From contig CAJWDT010000001.1 in the NCBI GenBank assembly GCA_913031395.1, forward strand, positions 49,776 to 113,775: a DNA stretch of 64,000 bases. Direction: 5' to 3'. The notes beneath the pieces were generated by a model that was not told the DNA's origin, ran no database searches, and saw only the letters and a list, made by a program, of their open reading frames with translations. Numbering within the stretch: the stretch's first letter is position 1; every line of letters begins with the position of its first letter. Positions 1-8,944 of this stretch are shown one piece after another. Source of the DNA: an uncultured Gammaproteobacteria bacterium. Its GTDB lineage: Bacteria; Pseudomonadota; Gammaproteobacteria; Magnimaribacterales; Magnimaribacteraceae. Position numbers and translations under genes: made by a program.

Positions 1-196
1 CAGCTTTTACAGACTCTACTATCGCAGATTCTTCTTCCGCATCTAATTCTTTTCCTAAATCAGGAAGTTCAACAAAAACAATATCGCCTAGTAAATCTTG
101 AGCATGTTCGCTTATCCCGACTGTCAAAACACCTTCTTCGTCTATTCTTCCCCATTCGTGACTAGCAAGAAACCTTATTTCATTAGATGCACTCAT
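1..196 (-). CDS. gcvH: Glycine cleavage system H protein (partial, N-terminal part)
   Basis: This is the first 65 codons of a gene that runs off the left edge of the window. The reverse-strand translation begins [17 protein letters not shown] and continues through [19 protein letters not shown] and a run of acidic residues, the typical start of the lipoyl-carrier H protein, ending near the [10 protein letters not shown] segment that includes the lipoylated lysine. H protein shuttles the aminomethyl group between the P, T and L proteins of glycine cleavage in the cytoplasm. Its ATG (194-196) overlaps the gcvT stop by four bases (ATGA), so translation is probably coupled to gcvT. Identity is confident; the C-terminus cannot be seen. 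Confidence 0.93.
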   Translation of the reverse strand, partial: MSASNEIRFLASHEWGRIDEEGVLTVGISEHAQDLLGDIVFVELPDLGKELDAEEESAIVESVKA

Positions 197-1290
197 AATC
201 TTTCCTTAAATATTTCTTTACCTTCCTTAACAAATCGTGGTGTTCCTATTTTAGCAAAAATCTTTTTATCTCTCACTTCTGCGAAACATTTTTTACTATC
301 TTTTTTTGGAATTCTTGCCAATCCGATTGGCTTTTTGAGGGTGGGGGAATAGGTACCACTTGTAACAACACCTTCAAGAGTTTTGTCTTCATCAAAATAA
401 AGCTTTTGACCTTGTCTTAATATTGCTCTTTCTTCCAGCATAATACCAACTAACTCAAATTCCTTTCTAGTGGTTCTAGACTTCAGGAGAGCATCTTTAC
501 CATAGAAATTTCGATCATTATCGTTTAAATCAACCGTCCATGACATGTTACATTCAAAAGGAGAGATAGAATCATCCATCTCAAACCCGTAAAGATTCAT
601 CCCGGCTTCTAACCTCAGTGTATCTCTTGCAGCTAAGCCAACAGGCATAGCACCTGCATCAAGGGCATTTTGCCAAAGATTAATAGCCTGATCATGCGGC
701 AGTATCACCTCAAACCCTAATTCCCCTGTATAGCCGGTTTTAGCAGCAAACATATCATTACCAGATACACCTTGTTGGCGTTTTTTTGATTCTAAAAGTT
801 TAACGATTGGAGCAGGGCACTCTGATAAAACTTCAGACGACTTAGGCCCTTGCACGGCGATCATAGACAAATCATCTCGCTCTTGCATGTCAACTCGATA
901 ATCTCCTTTCTTAGAAGAAATCCATTTAAGGTCTTCACCTCTTGTTGCACAGTTAACCACTAGCCTATAACCAAAATCCATCTTGTAGGCTATGAGATCG
1001 TCTATTACAAACCCATTATCATTAAGCATGGCAGAGTAGAGACCTTCGTAGTCTTCAGAGAGTTTATTTATATCGTTCGCTATGAGCTTTCGAATGAACT
1101 GATTTACTTCTTTTCCTTTGAAGTCAAGAATTGTCATGTGAGAAACATCGAACATGCCACAATTCTCTCTAACGCTATTATGTTCATTGATTTGAGAGCC
1201 GTAATTTATTGGCATAGACCACCCATGGAAATCCACCATTTTGGCATCAAGGTCTAAGTGATTTTGGTAAAGAGAAGTTTTTTTAGTCAA
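193..1290 (-). CDS. gcvT: Aminomethyltransferase (glycine cleavage T protein)
   Basis: The 365-residue product has the normal GcvT length. It shows the GMFDVSHM segment (45-52), the folate-site VIDDLI motif (95-100) and the GYTGE motif (186-190). T protein releases ammonia from the aminomethyl-H-protein and passes the one-carbon unit to tetrahydrofolate. The start appears to be TTG at 1290, because an in-frame stop lies two codons upstream and no ATG comes before residue 18; the family N-terminus (KKTxLYxxHxxLxAKMVDF) supports it. No clear Shine-Dalgarno sequence precedes the start. gcvH follows with a 4-base overlap, so this is the gcvT-gcvH part of a gcv operon read leftwards. Confidence 0.96.
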   Translation of the reverse strand: MTKKTSLYQNHLDLDAKMVDFHGWSMPINYGSQINEHNSVRENCGMFDVSHMTILDFKGKEVNQFIRKLIANDINKLSEDYEGLYSAMLNDNGFVIDDLIAYKMDFGYRLVVNCATRGEDLKWISSKKGDYRVDMQERDDLSMIAVQGPKSSEVLSECPAPIVKLLESKKRQQGVSGNDMFAAKTGYTGELGFEVILPHDQAINLWQNALDAGAMPVGLAARDTLRLEAGMNLYGFEMDDSISPFECNMSWTVDLNDNDRNFYGKDALLKSRTTRKEFELVGIMLEERAILRQGQKLYFDEDKTLEGVVTSGTYSPTLKKPIGLARIPKKDSKKCFAEVRDKKIFAKIGTPRFVKEGKEIFKERL

Positions 1291-1353
1291 TGTTCAATTA
1301 TTAAGGGAGAATTGTACTATTTCTCATTTCACTTGTCTGTTAGATAGAGGCAA

Positions 1354-1376
1354 TTATCCACTAGAAATGTGGATAA
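1354..1376. other. Inverted pair of DnaA-box-like 9-mers / short hairpin
   Basis: TTATCCACT on the plus strand (1354-1362) faces a perfect TTATCCACA on the minus strand (1368-1376), giving an 8-bp inverted repeat with a 7-base loop. It sits in the 223-bp divergent gap between gcvT and the aminotransferase, beside an AT-rich stretch (about 1377-1510). The 9-mers match the DnaA consensus, but a third perfect match lies inside fabB (54016-54024), so chance is possible. It could instead be a regulator site or an RNA hairpin. I see no promoter I would defend elsewhere in this gap. Confidence 0.35.
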
Positions 1377-1513
1377 GTTTGTTAATTGATTACTAAGATG
1401 CAGTGCTAGTAGCCATCAATCTATATTGTACAATTATTAACCAATTTTTTTATTAACCTAATCACTACATGCAATGTTAATATCTTGTTTTTTTAATTAT
1501 CTAGTGACAGTAA

Positions 1514-2713
1514 ATGGACTACACATCTAAGTTTGAAGCATTCAAAGAAATGGACCTTTCTTTGGATTTAACTAGAGGCAAGCCTTCAGCTGATCAGCTA
1601 GATCTATCCAATAGTCTTGTAAAATATGATGAGAATGACCTTATCCTTAATGGTCTCGATCTAAGAAACTATGGAGAAATCAAAGGATTAGAATCTTGTA
1701 GAGAGCTTGGAGCAGAAGTTCTTGGATGTAAAAAAGACTACGTGTGGTCGGGAGGGAATAGCAGCCTTTCTTTAATGTCGCAGTTTCTTACCTTTCTTTT
1801 TGTGCAGGGCAATGGTGAGAGCCCTTGGAATAATAAAGAACGCGTATCAATTCTGTGCCCAGTGCCCGGATACGATAGGCATTTTAAGCTCTGTGAGACT
1901 TTTGGTATCAATATGATTCCTGTTGGAATGACAGGAGAAGGTCCAGACCTCGAAGAAGTAAAACAACTTGTAGAAACAGATGATTCTATTCGAGGCATAT
2001 GGTGTGTACCAAAATACTCTAATCCTACTGGTGAAGTTTATAGCCTTGAAGTAACTAAAGGCCTTTTGGATATATTTGGACAATCTAAATATAAAAGTGT
2101 AATTTTTTGGGACAATGCCTATGCGGTTCATGATTTATCGGATCAAACACCTCTACCCGATATTTTTAGTATCGCAGAAGCAAGAGGGTTTGAAGATTTA
2201 GTCGTACAGTTTGGATCAACTTCTAAAATAACCTTTGCAGGTGCTGGAATAGGATTTATTGCAATGTCTCAAGCTAATCAGGATTTGTTCCTTCCTTTTT
2301 ATTCTGCGTTGATGATTGGTCCTGATAAATTAAATCAGGCCAAGCATGTAAGATTTTTTGAAGAGAATAATCTTTCAGAACACATGAGAAAACATGCAGA
2401 TATTGTAAAACCTAAGTTTGATCTTGTAGATGCTAAGCTTAGACAGCAAAATTTTGGGACTTGGACTACTCCAAAAGGAGGTTATTTTCTTCTTTATAAG
2501 GCCAAGGAAGGTTTTGCTAAAAAAATTATTTCATTGGCAGGAGAAATTGGACTTAAATTAACTCCGGCAGGTGCTACACATCCCTACGGAGTTGATGGTG
2601 AAGATGCTTATATTAGAATAGCTCCAACTGCTTGTAGTCTAGAAGAACTCAATACGGCAATGGATGTATTTTTATGTTGTGTGGGCGTTGCTGAGGACCA
2701 AGCAAGCAAGTAG
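1514..2713 (+). CDS. PLP-dependent aminotransferase, aspartate aminotransferase subgroup Ic (Aminotran_MocR type)
   Basis: The 399-residue protein begins with the LDLTRGKPSADQLDLS segment typical of the class-I aminotransferases once called MocR-like but lacking a DNA-binding domain; characterised members such as corynebacterial AspT are aspartate aminotransferases. The PLP-binding lysine is K238 in GSTSKITFAGAG. SNPTG (169-173) and D200 are the usual cofactor contacts. No helix-turn-helix region is present. The predicted reaction is aspartate plus 2-oxoglutarate to oxaloacetate plus glutamate, in the cytoplasm. The gene stands alone, divergent from gcvT and convergent with hspQ (2-bp gap). 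The fold is certain; substrate is inferred. Confidence 0.88.
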   Translation: MDYTSKFEAFKEMDLSLDLTRGKPSADQLDLSNSLVKYDENDLILNGLDLRNYGEIKGLESCRELGAEVLGCKKDYVWSGGNSSLSLMSQFLTFLFVQGNGESPWNNKERVSILCPVPGYDRHFKLCETFGINMIPVGMTGEGPDLEEVKQLVETDDSIRGIWCVPKYSNPTGEVYSLEVTKGLLDIFGQSKYKSVIFWDNAYAVHDLSDQTPLPDIFSIAEARGFEDLVVQFGSTSKITFAGAGIGFIAMSQANQDLFLPFYSALMIGPDKLNQAKHVRFFEENNLSEHMRKHADIVKPKFDLVDAKLRQQNFGTWTTPKGGYFLLYKAKEGFAKKIISLAGEIGLKLTPAGATHPYGVDGEDAYIRIAPTACSLEELNTAMDVFLCCVGVAEDQASK

Positions 2714-2715
2714 AT

Positions 2716-3048
2716 CTAGTTCTTACTATTTTCTAATATCTCGTAGGATGCTCCATCAAAACCGCCAAAAAATACTGGCACATCCGGATGTTCAACAGGT
2801 ATGTTGCTATCATCTACTAAGAGGTTCTGCTGAGAAACATAGGCTGAATAAAATACTTGATCATTCTCTGCAAACACATGATAGAAAGGTTGATCTTTTT
2901 TTGGTCTTATAGCTGCAGGAATAGATTGATACCATTCCTCGGTATTATTAAATTCAGGATCTACATCGTAGATGACTCCCCTAAAATCAAGGTACTTGTG
3001 CTTAACAACTTGGCCGAGGGCATATTCAGTATTTATTGTTTTCTTCAT
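2716..3048 (-). CDS. hspQ: Heat shock protein HspQ (YccV-like, hemimethylated-DNA-binding domain family)
   Basis: The 110-residue product carries the YccV-like domain: YALGQVVKHKYLDFRGVIYDVDPEF near the N-terminus, then QPFYHVFAEND and YVSQQNLL. In Escherichia coli HspQ is a small heat-shock-induced protein that binds hemimethylated oriC DNA and acts as a specificity enhancer of Lon. Its ATG overlaps the stop of the upstream flavoprotein by four bases, implying co-translation. The family assignment is strong; the partner in this organism is unknown. Confidence 0.9.
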   Translation of the reverse strand: MKKTINTEYALGQVVKHKYLDFRGVIYDVDPEFNNTEEWYQSIPAAIRPKKDQPFYHVFAENDQVFYSAYVSQQNLLVDDSNIPVEHPDVPVFFGGFDGASYEILENSKN

Positions 3049-4259
3049 TCAATTAGATCGTTTAGGTTTGTGTCCGGGTTTGAAATTTGTTCAGCTTTTA
3101 TTTTAACTTTATTTGTCACTAGCTTTCTACTTATTAAGAACTCTTTTGAATTATTGACTGCATCAACTGCTATAAGTTCTTCGCTTTTTGTGTAGAAGAG
3201 CATGAACTTTGATTCGCTTATATTTCCTCTGACAGTAACTTTATCATGTTCTCCTGAGAGTCCAACTATCTGTAATTTGTGATCGTACTGATCAGACCAG
3301 AACCAAGGAATTTGATTATATTCTATGGGCTCATTCAATAGTCCGGAAGCAACAGTTTTTGATTGCTCCATTGCATTATGGACTGACTCTAATCTAATTT
3401 TTTTATTGAGCAGTTTATTCGGATGATTTGTGCAATCGCCGCATGCAAAAATATTTTCATGACTAGTCTTACCAAATTCATCTACTATTATTCCATTATC
3501 GCAACTCACACCAGCACTTTCAGCTAATTCTGTGTTTGGCAATATGCCTGCCCCTATGATCACCATATCTGCTTTAATTTCTGAGCCATCAGAGCAAAGA
3601 ACCTTTTCAGGATGTTTTGTTCCGATAACCTCTTTAAGGCTTGTATTAAATTTAAATGAAACACCATTTTCCTTATGTAATTCTAAGTAATAATCAGAAA
3701 TCTGAGGATCAACCGTTCTGTTCATGACCCTATCAGCCATTTCTATGACGGTTACTTTTTTATTCTTTTTTGCAGCAATCGCAGCTACTTCCAGGCCTAT
3801 ATATCCTGCCCCTACAACAACAATTTCTTCGCTAGTTTCAATATCTGATTTAATTGATAAGGCATCATCAAGACCCCTAAGATAGTGAATAGAATTCAAT
3901 GTATTACCAGGAAAGTCGAGCTTTCTAACTCTACTTCCAGTTGAAAAAACCAATTTATCAAAAGGTAGCGAAGAATTATCAGACAGAAGGATCTCTCCGT
4001 TCTCAATATCTACCTCTCTCGCTTTAATACCAAGCTTAAGTTGAATTTTATTTTCAACAAAATAATCTAGTTTTTTGAAGTAAAGTCTATCGTTGCCAAT
4101 TGAATCTTCAAGAAATCCTTTGGATAGAGGAGGTCTTTGATATGGGAGATGTTCTTCTTCACCAACAAGGGTTATCGACCCGGTATAGCCTTCTTTTTTT
4201 AAAGAAGTAATACATTGGATAGCAGACTGACCTGCTCCAATTAAAACTAAATGCTCCAT
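3045..4259 (-). CDS. FAD-dependent NAD(P)H oxidoreductase, rubredoxin/ferredoxin reductase family
   Basis: The 404-residue protein has two dinucleotide folds: GAGQSA for FAD at 8-13 and GAGYIG for NAD(P)H at 150-155, plus the FAD-pyrophosphate ACGDC motif (272-276). The YQRPPLSKGFL segment (40-50) is typical of the putidaredoxin-reductase/AlkT/ThcD-like family, which passes electrons from NAD(P)H to a small iron-sulfur or rubredoxin partner feeding a P450 or hydroxylase. No ferredoxin, rubredoxin, P450 or Rieske oxygenase gene is adjacent, so the electron acceptor is unknown. It is translationally coupled to hspQ downstream and divergent from the small monooxygenase at 4334. Confidence 0.87.
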   Translation of the reverse strand: MEHLVLIGAGQSAIQCITSLKKEGYTGSITLVGEEEHLPYQRPPLSKGFLEDSIGNDRLYFKKLDYFVENKIQLKLGIKAREVDIENGEILLSDNSSLPFDKLVFSTGSRVRKLDFPGNTLNSIHYLRGLDDALSIKSDIETSEEIVVVGAGYIGLEVAAIAAKKNKKVTVIEMADRVMNRTVDPQISDYYLELHKENGVSFKFNTSLKEVIGTKHPEKVLCSDGSEIKADMVIIGAGILPNTELAESAGVSCDNGIIVDEFGKTSHENIFACGDCTNHPNKLLNKKIRLESVHNAMEQSKTVASGLLNEPIEYNQIPWFWSDQYDHKLQIVGLSGEHDKVTVRGNISESKFMLFYTKSEELIAVDAVNNSKEFLISRKLVTNKVKIKAEQISNPDTNLNDLIE

Positions 4260-4333
4260 GCTTAAAAAAGTTCTCGATTATTTTTTTGAAACTATCTAAA
4301 GTCTACATCTAAATTAAAAATAAGGGAGAAAAA

Positions 4334-4615
4334 ATGATAGGAATTGTTGCAACTTTAAAGATTAAGGAAGGATCTGGAGCAGATTTTGAGGCTGTTGCTA
4401 GTCAACTAGTTGAGAAAGTTAATGCTAATGAAGATGGTGTTGTATATTACGATCTATATAAAGAGGATGACACAACTTATGTCTTCTTAGAGAGATACAA
4501 GGATCAAGAAGCACAAGACGCACATGGCAAAACAGACTATTTTAGAGAGCTTGGTGCTCAAATGGGAGGTTTTATGGCAGGCGCGCCTGAAATTAAGGTA
4601 TTACAGTCTGTTTAA
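4334..4615 (+). CDS. Antibiotic biosynthesis monooxygenase (ABM) family / YgiN-like protein
   Basis: This 93-residue protein matches the ABM dimeric alpha-beta barrel fold: an N-terminal beta strand (IGIVATLKIKEGSG), a helix (FEAVASQLVEKV), ENxDGxxYYDLY, then TYVFLERYKDQEAQDAHGKT with the family histidine and a C-terminal strand. Members include quinol monooxygenase YgiN and heme-degrading enzymes, but many small ones have no proven reaction. A GGGAG ribosome-binding site lies 6 bp before the ATG. The stop abuts the zapE stop from the other strand with no gap. Confidence 0.82.
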   Translation: MIGIVATLKIKEGSGADFEAVASQLVEKVNANEDGVVYYDLYKEDDTTYVFLERYKDQEAQDAHGKTDYFRELGAQMGGFMAGAPEIKVLQSV

Positions 4616-5674
4616 TTAAATTAAATGAGGTTTTGAGAGATACTCTCTCGACCTCATTTCTTCTAGTCTGCTGATCGTCCTTTTGAAGGGCTCAATAAGT
4701 CTATCTCCAGCATAGAGACTATCTAAATCTGATTCTAGAGATAGTATAAGATTTACATTTCTTTCATAGCATTCATCTATTAATGCAATGAACCTTCTTG
4801 CAGAATCATCGCTTTCTCTTCCAAGAATAGGAATGTGGGACACAAATAGGGTATGAAATTCACTGCAAATTTCAATATAGTCTTTTGCGCTTCTTGGGCC
4901 CTCGCAAAGTTCTTTAAAGGATAGCCAAACAGAACCTTTTGATAGCTTGATTGTTTTTATCTTCCTCCCCAATATTTGAATATTCCTGTCTTCTTGATAC
5001 TCATTATTTGTCAATTCAGAGAAGTTTGAGTTCAGTTCTTCCACGCCCCCATCTTCTTTATTAATAAGAAATATTTCTAATTGTTCAAGTGTTCTTAATC
5101 GATAATCTTGAGCAGAATTAAGCTCAAAAACCTCGCAATTTTCTTTAATGGACTCAATCGCTGACAGAAATCTACTCCGATGAAGACCATCTTTGTAGAG
5201 ATGATTAGGATGAGTATTTGAAGTGGTTATTAAGGTGACTTTATTCTCAAATAGCTCGTTAATGAACCTGCCAAGGAGCATGGCATCTCCAATATCTTCA
5301 ACATAGAATTCATCAAAACACAGCACCTCCGTTTCTCTAGAGATATTTCTAGCTGCAATTTTTAGAGGGTCTTTTTGTCCAGAAATATTATCAAGTTCAT
5401 CATGAAGATTTTTCATAAATCTATGAAAATGAACTCTCCTTTTTTTTTCTACATCAAGCGTTTCAAAGAAAATATCCATCATTTGAGTTTTCCCTCTGCC
5501 AACCTCACCTCTTATATAAAGTCCTTTTATTTTTTTTCTTACAAACCAGGACTTTGATCGTTTTGTTAGGGCGTGTCCCAACTCATCAAACTTTTTTAAT
5601 AGTATGCTCTGCTCTTCGTCGAAGCTTAACTGTCCATCTTTTATTAAGCTGGAGTACAGATCCGAGGGTTTCAA
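4616..5674 (-). CDS. zapE: Cell division protein ZapE (AFG1-like AAA ATPase)
   Basis: The 352-residue ATPase has Walker A GEVGRGKT (56-63) and Walker B LCFDEF (118-123), followed by the family signatures TSNTHPNHLYKDGLHRSRF and DSARRFIALIDECYE. Length and motif order match the AFG1/ZapE family. ZapE acts at the Z-ring during division, particularly under stress or low oxygen; the mitochondrial relative LACE1 handles respiratory-chain proteins. The gene is followed upstream (5678) by a GFA-family gene on the same strand with a 3-bp gap, so the two are probably transcribed together. Confidence 0.92.
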   Translation of the reverse strand: MKPSDLYSSLIKDGQLSFDEEQSILLKKFDELGHALTKRSKSWFVRKKIKGLYIRGEVGRGKTQMMDIFFETLDVEKKRRVHFHRFMKNLHDELDNISGQKDPLKIAARNISRETEVLCFDEFYVEDIGDAMLLGRFINELFENKVTLITTSNTHPNHLYKDGLHRSRFLSAIESIKENCEVFELNSAQDYRLRTLEQLEIFLINKEDGGVEELNSNFSELTNNEYQEDRNIQILGRKIKTIKLSKGSVWLSFKELCEGPRSAKDYIEICSEFHTLFVSHIPILGRESDDSARRFIALIDECYERNVNLILSLESDLDSLYAGDRLIEPFKRTISRLEEMRSREYLSKPHLI

Positions 5675-5677
5675 TGC

Positions 5678-6100
5678 TTAAGCGAAGTCAGGATTGTGAG
5701 TAAAGCTATGGATAGTCTCATCAGCAGGAGACCACTGGCATGCTGTAGAGCTCCAGAAGTTCGAATCTGCATTAATCCATGAAGAATCATCTATGCTTCC
5801 AGCTTTTATAAATTTAATATCTGAGTTTTCCTGTACAAAGGAAATTAATGGCGAGCCACACTCTGAACAAAAACCTCTTGATATGTGTGATCCTCCCGAG
5901 CCAGTTACAGTAAAATATTTTAATTCTCCTTCAACATTTAGTGAGCTATCTGGAATTAAAAGAATAGTGGCTTTTCCACTTCCCGTACTTTTTTGACAAT
6001 CCTTACAATGGCAGTGATGTGCTGATAAAGCTTCTGATTTATTAAAACTATATTTAACTTTTCCACATAAGCAGCCACCACTTTGTTGATCTTCACTCAT
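5678..6100 (-). CDS. GFA family protein (glutathione-dependent formaldehyde-activating enzyme / CENP-V-like)
   Basis: The 140-residue protein has the seven zinc-binding cysteines of the GFA fold: C10 and C12 (CLC), C30, C32 and C35 (CHCKDC), and C78 and C81 (CSEC). The family name comes from Paracoccus Gfa, once thought to condense formaldehyde with glutathione; catalysis is doubtful for most members and this one could be a zinc protein of unknown role. It sits between DUF1295 and zapE genes on the same strand, and the three probably form one transcript. Confidence 0.85.
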   Translation of the reverse strand: MSEDQQSGGCLCGKVKYSFNKSEALSAHHCHCKDCQKSTGSGKATILLIPDSSLNVEGELKYFTVTGSGGSHISRGFCSECGSPLISFVQENSDIKFIKAGSIDDSSWINADSNFWSSTACQWSPADETIHSFTHNPDFA

Positions 6101-6116
6101 ATTTATTCCTTGATTT

Positions 6117-6986
6117 CTATTTACTTGGTTTTTTTAACATTAAAGAGGGAGTTTTGTTCATATAGTCGACATATTCAGGATCCGACCCCCATTTCTTTTG
6201 GCCCCTATTTTCTAGCATAGGTATCCCGCTAATTCTTGTTAACAATATATATACAAAAATTGGCGATATTAATGTGACTAGTTGCCAGCCACTTAAGACT
6301 GGCAGTGCTATTAGAGTTAAACCCAACCAGAGTGTTATTTCTCCAAAATAGTTAGGATGTCTGGACCAGGCCCATAGGCCGCTAGTAATAAATTCTTTGT
6401 CTTTATCTTGCTGCTTTTTGAAATTTCTTTTTTGTCTATCAGCTATGACTTCAATAGAAAAACCAAAGATCCATAAAGCCAGTCCTAAATATGCCATTCC
6501 ACCTAGAGGAATATTTACATTAGAAGTAATCGCAGCCAAGCCAGCAGCCATGGTTAAGAACACCCAAAGACCGCCTATTGTCCATGTCATGATGTACCAA
6601 TGAAATTGTGTTTTCATGACAGTAAACCTATTATCTTTTCCATCTTGCTTAACCCTCAAAAAGAGAAATGACCCCAGTCTAAGAGCCCAGATAACTATCA
6701 ATGAACCGATCAATAGATCTCTAGGGTCCATGGATGGATTGAGATAAAACCCGAGACCTATTGCCGCAAGATAAGAAATTGAACCGGTAAGATCAAAATA
6801 ATGCTCAGTTTGGAAGATATACGAAGGTATGAAGATTATCCAATGCAGCACATAACTGACAGATGCACATAGGGCAAATAATGCTATTCCATTATAAATT
6901 TCAGATCCTTGGCTTCCTGCATAAGCGATGATTACTCCTAAAAGGATAGAGATAATTGTGGCTGGTATGGTTACAGTTCTTTTCAT
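6117..6986 (-). CDS. DUF1295 membrane protein, steroid 5-alpha-reductase-like fold
   Basis: The 289-residue product is mostly hydrophobic with about seven to eight membrane segments. The C-terminal signatures SGLWAWSRHPNYFGEITLWLG and ENRGQKKWGSDPEYVDYMNKTP are typical of the DUF1295/isoprenylcysteine-methyltransferase-like superfamily that also contains steroid 5-alpha reductases. Those motifs bind NADPH or SAM in characterised relatives, but no substrate can be assigned here. It is located in the inner membrane and precedes the GFA gene (16 bp) on the same strand. Confidence 0.84.
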   Translation of the reverse strand: MKRTVTIPATIISILLGVIIAYAGSQGSEIYNGIALFALCASVSYVLHWIIFIPSYIFQTEHYFDLTGSISYLAAIGLGFYLNPSMDPRDLLIGSLIVIWALRLGSFLFLRVKQDGKDNRFTVMKTQFHWYIMTWTIGGLWVFLTMAAGLAAITSNVNIPLGGMAYLGLALWIFGFSIEVIADRQKRNFKKQQDKDKEFITSGLWAWSRHPNYFGEITLWLGLTLIALPVLSGWQLVTLISPIFVYILLTRISGIPMLENRGQKKWGSDPEYVDYMNKTPSLMLKKPSK

Positions 6987-7050
6987 ATTTATTTAAATTT
7001 ATTGATAGTCTATTAGAAGAGACAATAACTTACTTTTCAAGTCATTTAGA

Positions 7051-7719
7051 TCAAGAATTCTTTGAAACCTTTTCTACTAAAGTAAGTCCTATACCGACAC
7101 AAGGCCCTATACCAAAAACAAATAGAATTGTCCCTATCCCAACAACTCCGCCAAGAAGCCATCCTGAAATAACTGCCAAGAGTTCAATAATCGTCCTAAT
7201 TGCTGGTAGTGAAGCGTTTGTTTGTTTTTGCAGGCCTATCATGAGGCCATCTCTTGGTCCTGGACCTAAATTACTACATAGATATATTCCGCTGCCAAGG
7301 CCTACTACTAGAATACCAAAACAGGCTTGAATTATTTTAAAGGTAATGTCATCTGGTTGGGGCAAATATGGAAGTGTTAAATCTATAGCTGAAGCGATAA
7401 TTATTGCATTTAGTATTGTTCCGATACCAGGCACCTGTTTTAAGGGTATCCAAAAAATAAGAATGGCAATGCTAATAAAAAAAGTAGCCATACCAATAGA
7501 GAAGTCGGAACGCTTTGAGATGCCTTGAGCTAATACTGTCCAAGGGCTTACCCCCGAGCCGCTACCTATAATTATTGCTTCCCCTAAACCGAACAAAAAA
7601 AGTCCAATTACCAACATGATCATAGTTGTAAGCCTAGGTTTAGGATTCAGTGGAAAGTCTGAACTCCAGCTTAGAGAAGGGACCGCTTTGATAGAGAAAA
7701 TTCTACTTAGAAACCTCAT
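7051..7719 (-). CDS. YczE/YyaS/YitT family integral membrane protein
   Basis: The 222-residue protein has about five to six hydrophobic segments. After a charged N-terminus comes LFLFGLGEAIIIGSGSGVSPWTVLAQGIS, and near the middle GSGIYLCSNLGPGPRDGLMIGL; these Gly-rich half-repeats define the YczE/YitT-like family. Function is not established for most members (Bacillus YczE affects bacillaene production). A 74-bp gap separates it from the divergent MAPEG gene. Confidence 0.8.
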   Translation of the reverse strand: MRFLSRIFSIKAVPSLSWSSDFPLNPKPRLTTMIMLVIGLFLFGLGEAIIIGSGSGVSPWTVLAQGISKRSDFSIGMATFFISIAILIFWIPLKQVPGIGTILNAIIIASAIDLTLPYLPQPDDITFKIIQACFGILVVGLGSGIYLCSNLGPGPRDGLMIGLQKQTNASLPAIRTIIELLAVISGWLLGGVVGIGTILFVFGIGPCVGIGLTLVEKVSKNS

Positions 7720-7793
7720 GATGCTTTTAAATTATGGTTTAAATCGGGATAAATGTAGTTTACTCTGATGACGATTAACAAAGGAAATTTATT

Positions 7794-8156
7794 ATGATTA
7801 CATTAATTCTTCTGGCTTTAGTATTAACCTTGATTCAACTTATGACTCCAGCATTTCTTAACAGTAAAAACTTGGAGTTTCTTATTTCAAATAGAGAAGG
7901 TTCTGTTGAAGAAGCACCTATTGTTGGTCGAACCAGAAGAGCTGGATCGAATATTCTGGAAACCCTCCCTGCCTTTTTAGCCTTAGCTATACTCTCGATG
8001 ATGCTCGAAGTGGAAAACTATAATCTAGCAATGTTCTGGATAGGCTCTAGAGTAATTTATTACTTCTCCTACATGTTTGGTGTTTTATATTTAAGAACAA
8101 TAATTTGGTTTGTATCAATAGTTTGTTTGGCAATGATGGGTATTGCGCTTATCTGA
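7794..8156 (+). CDS. MAPEG family membrane protein
   Basis: The 120-residue protein has four hydrophobic segments and the MAPEG pattern: an N-terminal membrane helix, a polar segment with GRTRRAGSNILETLPAFLAL, and a C-terminal pair of helices around GSRVIYYFSYMFGVLYLRT. MAPEG proteins are inner-membrane trimers, often with glutathione-dependent transferase or peroxidase activity in eicosanoid and detoxification pathways; bacterial short members mostly lack a known substrate. An AAAGGA ribosome-binding site precedes the ATG. The PhyH gene follows after 6 bp, suggesting one transcript. Confidence 0.85.
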   Translation: MITLILLALVLTLIQLMTPAFLNSKNLEFLISNREGSVEEAPIVGRTRRAGSNILETLPAFLALAILSMMLEVENYNLAMFWIGSRVIYYFSYMFGVLYLRTIIWFVSIVCLAMMGIALI

Positions 8157-8162
8157 AGTTAA

Positions 8163-8939
8163 GTGAGTTATTTCTTTTCTGAAAAAGAACAACAAAAATA
8201 TCTTGATGATGGGTTTGTTTGTAGAGAAAGTCAGTTCTCTCAAAAAGAAATTATTTCTTTTAGAAAAATATTTGAGAGTACTGTCAAGAAAGCACATTCA
8301 ATATCAGACACAGGAAAGGAATATTTCTTAGATAAAAAGAGATTTGTCGATATCGATTGTCTGACTCTTCAGTATGAACCTGAGCCTCATAACCAGTTTT
8401 TGAAGGTAATAGAGCCAGCACACTCCCTAAACGATGGCTTAGATGAAATAACTTCAGATAGAAGAATAACTGATCCAATTAAATCCATTCTCTCCACAAA
8501 CGAAATAAGTCTTTGGACTGATAAGTTAAATCTTAAAAGACCTAAAGTTGGATCAGGATTTGGTTGGCATCAAGATTCTCCATACTGGGTTCATGATAGT
8601 GAGGATGTAGAGTCTCTTCCTAATGTTTATATTTGTCTTGATAATGCCAATCAATCTAATGGATGCTTCAGTGTTATCAAAGGAAGTCATAAAGAGGGTT
8701 GTTTACCTGGAACATTTGATAATTCTCAATTAGGAGGGTTTTATACAGATAAGGATTGTTTTGATATCAAGGATGCTGTTGACCTTGAAGCAAGTGAAGG
8801 ATCGCTCATATTTTTTAATCAGCACATAGTTCACGGATCAACCGCAAATCACTCTGATCAAGAGAGAAGGGCATACATAGTTACCTATCAACCCAAAGAT
8901 AGAGCAATGTTGAAGTCCGGAAAAATAAAGAATATTTAG
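8163..8939 (+). CDS. Phytanoyl-CoA dioxygenase (PhyH) family Fe(II)/2-oxoglutarate oxygenase
   Basis: The 258-residue protein contains the iron-binding HxD...H triad of PhyH enzymes: H136 and D138 in GWHQDSPYW, and H224 in NQHIVHGS. R235 or R236 probably binds 2-oxoglutarate. These enzymes hydroxylate aliphatic carbons of lipids, amino acids or natural products; substrate cannot be read from sequence. The start is GTG at 8163, six bases after the MAPEG stop; the next in-frame ATG would lose much of the domain. It is convergent with the MATE exporter gene (5-bp gap). Confidence 0.87.
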   Translation: MSYFFSEKEQQKYLDDGFVCRESQFSQKEIISFRKIFESTVKKAHSISDTGKEYFLDKKRFVDIDCLTLQYEPEPHNQFLKVIEPAHSLNDGLDEITSDRRITDPIKSILSTNEISLWTDKLNLKRPKVGSGFGWHQDSPYWVHDSEDVESLPNVYICLDNANQSNGCFSVIKGSHKEGCLPGTFDNSQLGGFYTDKDCFDIKDAVDLEASEGSLIFFNQHIVHGSTANHSDQERRAYIVTYQPKDRAMLKSGKIKNI

Positions 8940-8944
8940 ACAGT

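Noticed and set aside
1291..1513. Glycine riboswitch upstream of gcvT
   Set aside because: Gcv operons often carry one, but I find neither the conserved aptamer core motifs nor tandem aptamers on the minus strand in this gap.
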